Assembly: GCA_021839785.1 (NCBI GenBank)
Contig: JAKCAB010000803.1
Span: forward strand, 1-15,450
Source: a bacterium
GTDB taxonomy: Bacteria; Verrucomicrobiota; Verrucomicrobiae; Limisphaerales; J093
Reading direction: 5' to 3'
Length of the DNA: 15,450 nt
Part shown: one piece after another, positions 8,036 through 15,450 of the stretch
How positions within the stretch are numbered: the first letter of the stretch is position 1
Layout of the letters: every line of letters begins with the position of its first letter
Translations under genes and position numbers: made by a program
The notes under the pieces: model-generated
Told to the model about the DNA's origin: nothing
Seen by the model: only the letters and a program-made list of their open reading frames with translations
The model's database searches: none

Positions 8036-8926
8036 TCAGACGGTGAACGGAGTCTGGTTCTCGAACTTCTTGTTGGCCGAGCCGACGCGGAAGTAATTCG
8101 GCGTCTGGCTGGGCGGCATGCGCGAGGCGATGGCGTCGCGGAAGGGCTGGTAACCGCCGACGAACCGGCCGTTGTTCCATACCTTGCGCAGCGTGCCGGT
8201 GAACAGGCCGTTGCGCGGGCCGTCCATCGAAGTCTGGTTGTCCTGGCAACCGGAGATCAACAACACCGACGAGCGGACGCGGGCGCTTTCCGCGCTGGGG
8301 TTCGCCTTTTGGATCGCGTCGTAGAGTTTGCGGTTGGCGCGATAGACTTTCAGGCTCTGCTCCAAAGGCAGCCAGCGCGGGGCGGCGCCTCCCGTCGCCA
8401 GTTCGATGAAGGATGGCAAGGCGCGCGTGACCGTGCCGCTGTGGCAACTGTCACTGAACACGGCGAGGCGCACCCCGGCCTTGAACTTGCGCCAAAGCGC
8501 ATACAACTCGTCATCCACGAGCTGGCGGTCGTACAACACCCAGGTCTCGTCGTACTTGTCCTTCAGGCCGGTGGGCAGCCGGGACTCGTCGTGGTTGGTG
8601 TCAGGCACCTGGCCGCCGTGGCCCGAGTAGGTGATCAATACGATGTCGCCGGACTTGCAGCCTGCCGCCGCGGCGGTGATGGCGGCGGCCACGTTCGCCG
8701 ACGTCGCGTCCTGGGTGAGGATCAATTGAGTGCTGGCAAAGCCCTTGGACTTGGCGATGGCCAGCATGTCCTGCGCGTCGAATTCGCAGGCGGTCAACTG
8801 GCCGTCCCAACCCTGGTAGTGGTCGGGATCGACGCGGTTCAAACCGATGTGGATGGAAACTCCTTTTGGCATGGGAACGTAGTTGTTCAAGTCAACGGGT
8901 CGGCTCGGGTCGCGCGCCTCGCTCAT
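8036..8926 (-). CDS. Caspase family protein (bacterial type I-like metacaspase)
   Basis: This 296-residue protein is a cysteine peptidase of the caspase/metacaspase fold (C14), a group that usually cuts after Arg or Lys. Seen motifs are GVSIHIGLNRVDP (22-34), IVLITYSGHGGQVPD with catalytic His103, LAVFSDSCHSGT with catalytic Cys161, and the late block LLISGCQDNQTSMDG followed by QTPNYFRVGS, which is common in bacterial stand-alone metacaspases. The length fits a single-domain enzyme. No signal peptide or membrane span is seen, so it is likely cytoplasmic. The frame is open to 9028, but ATG 8926 has GAG-rich sequence upstream and begins a plausible N-terminus; ATG 8872 (MPKGVS) is also possible. 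It is followed by the hydrolase-caspase fusion gene. Role (stress, programmed death, defence or housekeeping) is not shown. Confidence 0.9.
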   Translation of the reverse strand: MSEARDPSRPVDLNNYVPMPKGVSIHIGLNRVDPDHYQGWDGQLTACEFDAQDMLAIAKSKGFASTQLILTQDATSANVAAAITAAAAGCKSGDIVLITYSGHGGQVPDTNHDESRLPTGLKDKYDETWVLYDRQLVDDELYALWRKFKAGVRLAVFSDSCHSGTVTRALPSFIELATGGAAPRWLPLEQSLKVYRANRKLYDAIQKANPSAESARVRSSVLLISGCQDNQTSMDGPRNGLFTGTLRKVWNNGRFVGGYQPFRDAIASRMPPSQTPNYFRVGSANKKFENQTPFTV

Positions 8927-9044
8927 ATCTCGCACTCGGGGCGGGACAGACAATTCCCGTCCGGCGCGGAATCCAGGCTGACTGCCAGCAATGTGTCGCG
9001 AAAAACGCGCCGCGCAAAGCGAATTCAAGATGTGCCGACGCCAC

Positions 9045-12000
9045 TCACCATCCCACCGGCAGCCGCACCAGGGTCTGGTTCAACGCCGGCGCAGTCGCCG
9101 GGAAGTGGACCGGCGCGCCGCTCGCGGGCTGGACTTCCACGAAATATTCGAAATCCGTCGCTGCGGTCGCCTCGGCCGGGAATTGCGCTGTATACACCCC
9201 GCGCGCCACCGGCCGGAGCGGCACCGAAGCGAATTGTCGCCCTCCCAAACGACGCCACTTGATGATGGCCTCGCGGGGCGGCTGCTCCGAAAGCACGAGC
9301 ACTTTGAGCGTCAGCGCTTCCGCGGGTTCGTAGCTGCTGCGCACCGTGGGCACGATGACGCGCGTCGGACCGTGGTAGCTCTGCGCTGGCTGGGCGCCGG
9401 CGGGAAGTGCGTGGCCGAGGATTTTTGCCAGTTCCTCGCCCGGCCTGGTCAGCAAGCCGGGCAGGATGTGTTGTTCCCAATTCATCACGGTTCCCAACTC
9501 GCCGGGGTTCGACACGGTGGCCAGCAGGTTCGCATAAACCTCGGCCACCGCGCTGACCAATTCGCGTCGCAATGGCAGCACCTTTTCTTCGGCGAGGCGC
9601 CGGGCCGTCGCGGCGTCGCCAGCCTTCCTGGCCCCGTCGAACGCCGCGTTGAACCGGGCCCAGATGCAGTTCACTTGCGCCATCGCGCGCAGGTATTGGA
9701 ACGTGGCCAGCCAGTAGTCGAACCGCGCCTGGTTGCCGACCCCGCGGACTCGCGGCCGCAACTGCGCGAACTCTGGCGCGAAAGCGTACTCCGCCTGCAC
9801 TTGCGACCACGGGCGCGGGTCGGGCCGCAGTCCGCCGGGGCCGTCGATCCAATCGCTCGGGCGCGGCAGTTGGCAGTCAAGCTTGGCGAACAGCCGGCCG
9901 GCGGCCTCGCCCACTTCCGGACCGAACTCGTGCCCGGCCCAGTCGCGGTAAAAATCGTCCACGGGCGCAAAGTGCTGCTCCGTGCCAGCGGACGCCGACA
10001 AATCGGCCACGTAATCGCGGTATTGCGGGCCGCCGCAGTTAATCTTGGTCTGGCCGCCCGCGCCCTCGATGTCGATGGCGGCGATGCTGGGAAACTCGAC
10101 CACCGGCACGAAATCGATGTCGAGCCAGCCGTTGGCGGCCGTGACGTTCGTGAAGGTGAAATCGAGCGCGCGGTTCTGGCCGACCTTGGCGAAGATATCC
10201 AGGTTCTCAATCACCGGCCTGCCTTGGACCTTCACGCCAAACACGCGCTTACCGGCGGCCGTGTAATGCGGCTCGCAGAACTTGAGCGTGACGCGGTAGA
10301 TGCCGTTGCTGAGCGGGAGGTGGTACGCCGCCACGTTGTATCGCACGGTCTGGTAAAGCGGGTCATCGTCGGTGTCGGCGATCGGATTCGTGAACGCCGC
10401 GACGGCCCCGCCTTCGGCGCCGGGCGTGCGCGTCTTGGCGGGTTCAGGCCCGAACGGCTCTTTGTTCCACGCGTCCTGGTTCCAGGCGGCTTGCGCCAGC
10501 GCGGACACGTTCGGGCCAAGACTGCGCGTGCGCCAATGGATGCCCAGCAACCCGTCGCAGCCGTAACGGCGGGCGTCCGCGGCATCGCGCCGCATCCGTC
10601 CAGCCCAGAGCTGCAGCGAGGTCAGAGCGGGGTCGTCTTCGAGCCAGGGGATGGCCCATTTGCCGCGTCCGTGAACGTCGCTGAACGCGCGGTCCACCGG
10701 CGTCTTGCCGACCTCGCGGTTGATGCAACTCACCGTGATGTCTTTGGGGAGCGCCTTGTCGAACAAGGCCCGGTCCTGCTGCGGGCCGAGCACCCAGCCA
10801 CAGGTGGCCAGCTTGAATGGCGGTTTCACCACAGCGTGGGCGGCGATGGCGGCATTGATGTCGTCGAGCGTGCGTTTGACCTGTTCGTCCTTGGTGCCTT
10901 CCCAGGTCCAGCCTTCCGGCGTCCAAAACCAGTAATAATCCAGCGGGTACGCGGCGGCGATACGGCGGAACAGGCCTTCGTACAACTCGCGCCGCACCGC
11001 GGGATCGCCCGGGTCTTTGCCAGCGGCGCGGAGCCGGTCCTGCAAGGCTTTGGGCACCGTCAACGGCGTTTCGGTGCCGACGCAGGTTTTCACGCCCAAT
11101 CGGTGGGCCAGTGTGAACGCGGTGCGCAGCATGTCGCCGGTGGCGTTGAAGACGGCGTTGCAGTCGTCGGGCTGCGTCGGCTGCGGAAAGTGGTTCAACA
11201 GGCAGTCCGGCCCGAAGGCGTCGCGGTCGAACAGTTGCGCCGCGCCGAACGCGTAAGCGCTGGTGAACTTGGCGGCGTAACCCCAGTTCCCCGGAATGGC
11301 TTGCGTGCGGATCGTGTTGTTGTAGCTCGACGGGTAACTGGCCGTCACGTGGCCGCCCGCGCCGAGCTCGTCCGCCGGTCCAATCCAGACTGTGGGTTCC
11401 GCGTGCGGTCCGCCTTCGGGGTAGGTGTGCAGGCCGGTGAAATTCATGCGCAGCTTCGGCAACTGGCCGATAATCGCGCGATAATCGTCGGTGTTCCACC
11501 AGTCCGGGCCTTCCGGGAAATCGTGAAACGGCTGGATGCCGCGCACCGCGAACAGCGGAGAGCTCTTCTTATCCAGCGCCGGGATACCGCCCACCAGACG
11601 CGTGTCCGGCACCACGTCGCCGTGCAGGTAAAACCGCACGCCCAGCCATTCGGCGAAACGGTACGCGCCGTACAACGTCGCCACGTCGCTGCCGCCGGTG
11701 ATCAGCCAGACCTCACGCCCGCCGATCTTCAGCGTGCGCAGCCAGAAATCCTCCGGACCGAGCGGCGCCGTTGCCGTGGCCGGAACGCCCGGCGTTGCGA
11801 GCAATGCCTTCACGACCGGACGGTTCTGATTCGCCACCACGATCGCGGCGTCGGCGCCCGACCGCTTCGGCCCAGCCGGGCGCACTGCGAGCAGATGGCC
11901 GGTGCGGAGATAGACGTAACGGCGAACTTCCTGGGCCGCGAGTTGCTCTGCGCCGGTCGCCTCGGCGGCCGTCACGATCGGGGCTGCAAAATCGAAGCCC

Positions 12001-12077
12001 GCCGCCCGCGCCTGGCAACACGATCCCACCACCGCCCGCGCCGCGAGCGACAACGAAAGAACCAAGGTGGATTTCAT
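9045..12077 (-). CDS. Large secreted glycoside hydrolase-like protein with malectin domain
   Basis: This 1010-residue protein starts with a signal peptide (MKSTLVLSLSLAARAV, probable cleavage near QARA-AG). Residues about 35-160 resemble the non-catalytic domain 2 of GH20/GH67/GH84 enzymes (AEQLAAQEVRRYVYLRTG, then GGSDVATLYGAYRFAEWLGV). A TIM-barrel-like region follows (about 180-535), with HDFPEGPDWWNTDDYR and YYWFWTPEGWTWEG. A malectin-like carbohydrate-binding domain lies at about 560-672 (DPLYQTVRYN, NGIYRVTLKFCEPHY, GKRVFGVKVQG). Directly after it comes KINCGGPQYRDYVADL (678-693), which is normally the first strand of a malectin domain. A helical region (about 770-880) and an Ig-like C-terminus (about 905-1005) complete it. 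Catalytic residues cannot be named with confidence. ATG 12077 was chosen over an in-frame start at 12134 because it gives a proper signal peptide. It is the first gene of the minus-strand series and sits divergent from the toxin-antitoxin pair. Confidence 0.75.
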   Translation of the reverse strand: MKSTLVLSLSLAARAVVGSCCQARAAGFDFAAPIVTAAEATGAEQLAAQEVRRYVYLRTGHLLAVRPAGPKRSGADAAIVVANQNRPVVKALLATPGVPATATAPLGPEDFWLRTLKIGGREVWLITGGSDVATLYGAYRFAEWLGVRFYLHGDVVPDTRLVGGIPALDKKSSPLFAVRGIQPFHDFPEGPDWWNTDDYRAIIGQLPKLRMNFTGLHTYPEGGPHAEPTVWIGPADELGAGGHVTASYPSSYNNTIRTQAIPGNWGYAAKFTSAYAFGAAQLFDRDAFGPDCLLNHFPQPTQPDDCNAVFNATGDMLRTAFTLAHRLGVKTCVGTETPLTVPKALQDRLRAAGKDPGDPAVRRELYEGLFRRIAAAYPLDYYWFWTPEGWTWEGTKDEQVKRTLDDINAAIAAHAVVKPPFKLATCGWVLGPQQDRALFDKALPKDITVSCINREVGKTPVDRAFSDVHGRGKWAIPWLEDDPALTSLQLWAGRMRRDAADARRYGCDGLLGIHWRTRSLGPNVSALAQAAWNQDAWNKEPFGPEPAKTRTPGAEGGAVAAFTNPIADTDDDPLYQTVRYNVAAYHLPLSNGIYRVTLKFCEPHYTAAGKRVFGVKVQGRPVIENLDIFAKVGQNRALDFTFTNVTAANGWLDIDFVPVVEFPSIAAIDIEGAGGQTKINCGGPQYRDYVADLSASAGTEQHFAPVDDFYRDWAGHEFGPEVGEAAGRLFAKLDCQLPRPSDWIDGPGGLRPDPRPWSQVQAEYAFAPEFAQLRPRVRGVGNQARFDYWLATFQYLRAMAQVNCIWARFNAAFDGARKAGDAATARRLAEEKVLPLRRELVSAVAEVYANLLATVSNPGELGTVMNWEQHILPGLLTRPGEELAKILGHALPAGAQPAQSYHGPTRVIVPTVRSSYEPAEALTLKVLVLSEQPPREAIIKWRRLGGRQFASVPLRPVARGVYTAQFPAEATAATDFEYFVEVQPASGAPVHFPATAPALNQTLVRLPVGW

Positions 12078-12255
12078 AAGCGTGCGGGGGAAGGATTGCG
12101 CCGCCAGAGGCCGGACAGTGTTGACGCTGGTCAAGACTGGAGCTTTCTGAAGCCAACCGGCAGCCCGTGCAGCTTGGAACGCGGAGGGATGGAAGCCAGG
12201 CGAGACAATCCGGAGTTGCCAGCCAAGTCGGAGCGTAGCATCGTTCGAAGTCGTT

Positions 12256-12477
12256 ATGAATTACACCGGAAGAGTCAAAAACGGCGTGGTGATCTTGCCG
12301 CCGGAGGCTGACCTGCCGGAGGGAACGGAAGTCAAGATCGAGCCGCTGGAACTCGGGCCGGAGGACGATCCGTTTCTGGCGACCGCGCTCGGTCTCGCCA
12401 AGCCGCGCCCGCATTGGCCCAAGGATTACGCGTTGAATCACGGCTACTATGTCAGTGGTGAACCGAAGAAGTCGTGA
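12256..12477 (+). CDS. Antitoxin of a VapBC-like pair (AF2212/DUF104-like)
   Basis: This 73-residue protein begins NYTGRVKNGVVILPPEADLPEGTEVKIEPL. That pattern is typical of small AbrB/AF2212-like antitoxins, whose N-terminal beta strands bind DNA. The C-terminal half (about 35-73) would wrap the toxin. Its TGA stop overlaps the GTG start of the PIN-domain toxin (GTGA), so the two are translationally coupled. No strong Shine-Dalgarno is visible. Such antitoxins usually repress their own promoter, and the 178-base divergent region upstream (12078-12255) would hold the operator, although I could not define a clear repeat or -35/-10 there. Confidence 0.82.
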   Translation: MNYTGRVKNGVVILPPEADLPEGTEVKIEPLELGPEDDPFLATALGLAKPRPHWPKDYALNHGYYVSGEPKKS

Positions 12478-12875
12478 GCGCTGTCTTTGCCGACACCTCT
12501 TTCTATCTGGCGCTGCTACGGACGGATGACCCCGCGCACGACCGCGCCGTGGCGGCTTCCCGGGTGAACCGGACCTTGGTCACCACTGAGTTTGTCTTGC
12601 TGGAGTTGGGGAACGCCTGCGCTCGCGCTGAAGATCATGCGGACTTCGTGGCGCTGGTGGCAGCAATGCGCGCCAGCCGGCGGCTGAGAATCGTTCCGCT
12701 CGATTCTCACCTGTTCGATCGCGGCCTTGAACGAATGGCCAGCCGTTCCGACAAGGACTGGTCGCTGACCGACTGCATTTTTTTCCTAGTGATGGAAGAT
12801 TGCGGCATCCGGGAAGCATTGACCGCCGACCGCCACTTCGAGCAAGCCGGCTTCACGGCGCTGCTCAAGGACTGA
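12474..12875 (+). CDS. PIN-domain ribonuclease toxin, VapC-like
   Basis: This 133-residue PIN-domain protein is expected to cut RNA with Mg2+/Mn2+ and to be held inactive by the antitoxin upstream. The conserved acidic residues of the active site are visible: Asp7 in FADTSFYL, Glu44 in VLLELGNA, Asp100 in SLTDCIFF and Asp119 in LTADRHFEQAGF. The length is normal and the toxin appears intact. It starts with GTG at 12474, overlapping the antitoxin stop by four bases. It ends 36 bases from the convergent CoaB gene. Confidence 0.93.
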   Translation: MSAVFADTSFYLALLRTDDPAHDRAVAASRVNRTLVTTEFVLLELGNACARAEDHADFVALVAAMRASRRLRIVPLDSHLFDRGLERMASRSDKDWSLTDCIFFLVMEDCGIREALTADRHFEQAGFTALLKD

Positions 12876-12911
12876 TGCCGGCTTTGCTGCGGTTGTTGTC
12901 CGGCTAAATGC

Positions 12912-13577
12912 TTAAGGCACGCGCCGGGCAAGAATTCCGGCCAGCGCGGCAAACAACTCCCATCGATCACCACAATCCCGACAGTCGGTTGTGCCGGCAT
13001 GGACCAACCCAAAGCCGTCGCCGTAAGCCGGGCCGTTCACGACGCAGGCATCGGTGCGGCACTCGCGGATTTGTTCGCGCGCCTCGCGCAGCGCGGTATC
13101 GCGGTCGCCATCGACCTCGTACTTCCAACCCACCAGACAGGCGTGCGGGAACCAGTCACGCAGTTCTGCGATCACCTTGGGTGTGGGCACTAGCTCCGCC
13201 AGTAGCGGCCCGCCGCGGGTGGACAACTTGCCCGCGCTTACTTCCACCAAACGACCGTCGGCTTGGCGTTCCCAGATCTTGCCGAAGCCGAAGTCGCTTA
13301 CCGCCGCGGCGTGAAACACCGCGTCCACCTCCGCGCCAACCAGGCCAGCCAGCCGCGCGCCCAAATCGGCGGTGGTGGTGAACGATTCGACGCGAACGCC
13401 GGCCCGCGCGGTGGCAGGCCACATCGCCATCTCGCCGCGCAATAGAATGACTTCGTGGCCGTGGTCGGCGAGGTAGCCGGCCAGCTCGGTACCCAACCGG
13501 CCGGTCGAAAAGTTGGTGAGCCGCCGGACTTGGTCCAGCGGTTCGAAGGTCGGTCCGGCCGTCACCACGCAGCGCAT
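12912..13577 (-). CDS. coaB: Phosphopantothenate-cysteine ligase domain protein (CoaB, stand-alone)
   Basis: This 221-residue protein matches the DFP/CoaB fold, which joins 4'-phosphopantothenate and cysteine in coenzyme A synthesis using a nucleotide. Seen motifs are VVTAGPTFEPLDQVRRLTNF followed by STGRLG (4-29), FHAAAVSDFGFG (88-99), SAGKLSTRGG (114-123), CLVGWKYEVDG (147-157) and CVVNGPAYGDGFG (178-190). Most bacteria have a CoaBC fusion. Here the decarboxylase half (CoaC) is missing and no CoaC is seen in the window, so it must be elsewhere if the pathway is complete. The protein is cytoplasmic. I chose ATG 13577, with GGTG just upstream, over an in-frame GTG at 13601. It follows the GH172 gene by 64 bases, which may be chance co-orientation. 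Confidence 0.87.
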   Translation of the reverse strand: MRCVVTAGPTFEPLDQVRRLTNFSTGRLGTELAGYLADHGHEVILLRGEMAMWPATARAGVRVESFTTTADLGARLAGLVGAEVDAVFHAAAVSDFGFGKIWERQADGRLVEVSAGKLSTRGGPLLAELVPTPKVIAELRDWFPHACLVGWKYEVDGDRDTALREAREQIRECRTDACVVNGPAYGDGFGLVHAGTTDCRDCGDRWELFAALAGILARRVP

Positions 13578-13641
13578 CGGCACCGAGTTTACCTTTGCCA
13601 CCGCCGCCGAAGAAAGCCCGGCGTGCAGTGGCCGCGGCGAT

Positions 13642-15450
13642 TCATTTCGGGGTCAGCTTCACGTAGTCCAGCCCGAACATGTAGCTCTTCACCGCCTTGG
13701 CGTTGGCGCCCACGATTTCGACGCCGAGCTTATGGACGCCGGCGCTGAGTTCGTGCGCGCCGAAGTCCAGCGCGCCGGTCGCGACCACGCCGTCATGGTA
13801 GAGGTCGATCGGGCCGCCGAGTGGTTGGCCGTCCAGGCTCAGTTGCACGATGCCGTAATCGATCGCCTTGGTGAGTTGAGCGGTGAGTTCGTAATGGCCC
13901 GCCTTCGCCACCGGCAGCGCGAGTTCGAGCTTGTCGCCCGGTTTGGCACCGGTCCACCACAGGTGCGCGCCATTGCTCCAATTGCCTTCGTATCCCGACA
14001 TGTCCTGCTCGGCCGCGTTGCCGCCGGTCTTGGACAGGACGTTCAAGCGCTCGCCTTCCAACGCGCCTTTCACCTTGAAGGTCTGCAAATCGGCGTCGTT
14101 CCAGTAGCCGACCCGCTCGCTCAGCGGCTGCGGCTGGTAGGCGTCCGTGCCGCCCGGCATCAGGTACCAATAGACCGTGCTGGCGTAAAGCGTGGGCCGG
14201 CTGTTGGGGTAGTACTTCTCGATGGCACCCTCGAACGAAGTCTGGAAGGGAATGTTGTCGGTGATCTGCCAACGGTTCACGCAGACGTGGCCTTTGTTGC
14301 CCATTGAAATGGTCTGGTTGTGATAGGCGTTCGCGAACGGGGTTGGGTTGCACCAGGCGTAGCCAAAATAGTCTTCGGAACCGGTGCCGATGGTCGAAGG
14401 GAACTTCTCGCCGTCCACGAAAAACTTCTCGTCGCCTTCGCCCCACCAACCGCCTTTCGGGTTCCACACGTTGAGCATCACGCCACAAAACCGGCCGCGG
14501 CCTTCGGTCTTGAGCAGCGTCCAGTCGATCTTCCGGCGGTCGGGATCGGTCGGCAGAAACGCGTCGCGATGCCATTTGGCGTGGAAGCTGGCGTAGCCCG
14601 CCGGATCGCCGGCCAGCGGGACGGTGACAACTTCGAGGTCGATCTTGCGGCTTTGCCGGCCGTCGTTGACCAGCGTGATCACCGCCACCTTCCCAAACGG
14701 CATGTACCAATGCGAATACCAGGTGCCGTCCGCGGTCAGGCCGCTCGGGAGCGAGGCGTACGGGTTCGCGCCCGACGCGGTGCCGAAGAAGTCGGCGAAC
14801 GGCGCCCACACGCTCGGCGCGTCCTCGCCATCGAACTGGATTTGCACCGTCCATTCGCGCACGGCGCTGCGATCTTCCGGCGTGAACGGCGGCTCCACGC
14901 GGGCACGGAGGGTCTTGATCGCGCGCGGCCCCGGCAGCGAATAGACGCACGTGCCGCCGCCATTGGCGGACAACTGAGTCGTCTTGGTTTCCTCGCCGGG
15001 ACTGGGCGGCAGCGCCGATCCTGGGTGGGCGAGAAGCTGGTTCGCCTGGTCGAGCGCGGCGTTTTCTTCGGCGCTCAACTGGCGCTTGAAGGTCGGCACC
15101 TGCGTGCCCGGCGGGTAGGTCCGGTAATCGAACTGAAAGTACGCGCCCCAGTTCTTGTCGGCGACGATCTTGCAGGATTTCTGGTACGGGATGGGCGTGT
15201 AGTTGTTCCAGCCCATCGCGACCGTGTGGACTAGCGCCGAGCGCGTGAACGGGGCGTTCTTGCCGTCGAAGTAGCCGATGAACGGCAAATCCACCGCCGG
15301 CTCGCTCGCGCCGTCGAGGTAGATGCGGACGTGGCCTTCCTTGGGCGCGGCGGACCAGATTCGCCAGATGCAGCCCGGCCCTTCCATCTCGGCGAAGACG
15401 AACTGGTCACCTTCCTTGCGGATGTAGCCGTCGCCGTCACCGTTGGCGTC
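13642..15450 (-). CDS. GH172 family (DUF2961) protein, N-terminus outside the window
   Basis: The reading frame is open to the right edge, so the 602 residues seen lack the true start and signal peptide. The DUF2961/GH172 domain fills most of it. Signs are FVFAEMEGPGCIWRIWSAAP near the start (about 17-36), LPFIGYFDG, GWNNYTPIPYQKSCKI, FQFDYRTYPPG and, later, KFFVDGEKFPSTIGTGSEDYF with an acidic GTGSEDYF motif. Characterised GH172 enzymes act on fructo- or arabinofuranosides. A C-terminal beta-sandwich of about 140 residues (LNVLSKTGGNAAEQDM to the end) looks like a carbohydrate-binding module. The first visible residues, DANGDGDGYI, resemble a calcium-binding loop. It is followed by coaB on the same strand. 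Its substrate here is unknown. Confidence 0.88.
   Translation of the reverse strand, partial: DANGDGDGYIRKEGDQFVFAEMEGPGCIWRIWSAAPKEGHVRIYLDGASEPAVDLPFIGYFDGKNAPFTRSALVHTVAMGWNNYTPIPYQKSCKIVADKNWGAYFQFDYRTYPPGTQVPTFKRQLSAEENAALDQANQLLAHPGSALPPSPGEETKTTQLSANGGGTCVYSLPGPRAIKTLRARVEPPFTPEDRSAVREWTVQIQFDGEDAPSVWAPFADFFGTASGANPYASLPSGLTADGTWYSHWYMPFGKVAVITLVNDGRQSRKIDLEVVTVPLAGDPAGYASFHAKWHRDAFLPTDPDRRKIDWTLLKTEGRGRFCGVMLNVWNPKGGWWGEGDEKFFVDGEKFPSTIGTGSEDYFGYAWCNPTPFANAYHNQTISMGNKGHVCVNRWQITDNIPFQTSFEGAIEKYYPNSRPTLYASTVYWYLMPGGTDAYQPQPLSERVGYWNDADLQTFKVKGALEGERLNVLSKTGGNAAEQDMSGYEGNWSNGAHLWWTGAKPGDKLELALPVAKAGHYELTAQLTKAIDYGIVQLSLDGQPLGGPIDLYHDGVVATGALDFGAHELSAGVHKLGVEIVGANAKAVKSYMFGLDYVKLTPK

Noticed and set aside
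12121..12149. TTGACG with TTTCTG as a promoter for the toxin-antitoxin pair
   Set aside because: The -10 match is too poor and lies far from the antitoxin start.
8991..12311. Very long open frame on the plus strand (over 1100 codons)
   Set aside because: It lies opposite the malectin/GH-like gene. Its translation is Arg/His/Gly-rich with no recognisable domain, as expected from the antisense of a GC-rich gene.
12877..12904. GCCGG/CCGGC stem between the toxin gene and coaB as a bidirectional terminator
   Set aside because: Only five base pairs with an 18-base loop and no T-tract on either strand.

Overview
The window is GC-rich chromosomal DNA that looks like a member of the Verrucomicrobiota, probably the Pedosphaera/Limisphaera side of the phylum. 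This is an inference from gene content. The clues are secreted DUF1080, GH106-like, malectin/GH20-67-like and GH172 proteins, stand-alone bacterial caspases, a PEP-CTERM-type CPBP protease, weak or absent Shine-Dalgarno sequences, and an intergenic block of CCGAA (TTCGG) repeats. No rRNA, tRNA, CRISPR array, insertion sequence or origin was seen.

Layout. (1) 1-547, minus: a trypsin-like serine protease gene broken by a frameshift near 188-231. It runs off the left edge and has clearly lower GC (about 50%) than its neighbours. (2) 783-2095, minus: an intramembrane CPBP (CAAX-like) protease followed 23 bases later by a RimJ/RimL-type GNAT acetyltransferase. (3) 2192-2310: a non-coding block with six CCGAA motifs enclosed by 15-base imperfect inverted arms. 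(4) 2438-3067, plus: a secreted DUF1080 (3-keto-disaccharide hydrolase-like) protein, followed by a good rho-independent terminator. (5) 3165-12077, minus: four co-oriented genes. In transcription order they are a 1010-residue secreted GH-like protein with a malectin domain, a small metacaspase, an alpha/beta-hydrolase-caspase fusion, and a 933-residue GH106-like rhamnosidase. (6) 12256-12875, plus: a VapBC-like toxin-antitoxin pair. (7) 12912-15450, minus: a GH172 (DUF2961) protein whose start lies outside the window, followed by a stand-alone CoaB-type phosphopantothenate-cysteine ligase.

How it fits together. Four secreted or envelope proteins (DUF1080, GH106-like, malectin/GH-like, GH172) point to breakdown of complex plant or algal glycans such as rhamnose- and furanose-containing polysaccharides. 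The most unusual part is the caspase pair at 6061-8926, where a serine alpha/beta hydrolase is fused to a caspase domain and sits next to a second, free-standing caspase. Both caspases keep the His/Cys dyad motifs. A regulated proteolysis, cell-death or defence role is possible, but nothing in the window proves it.
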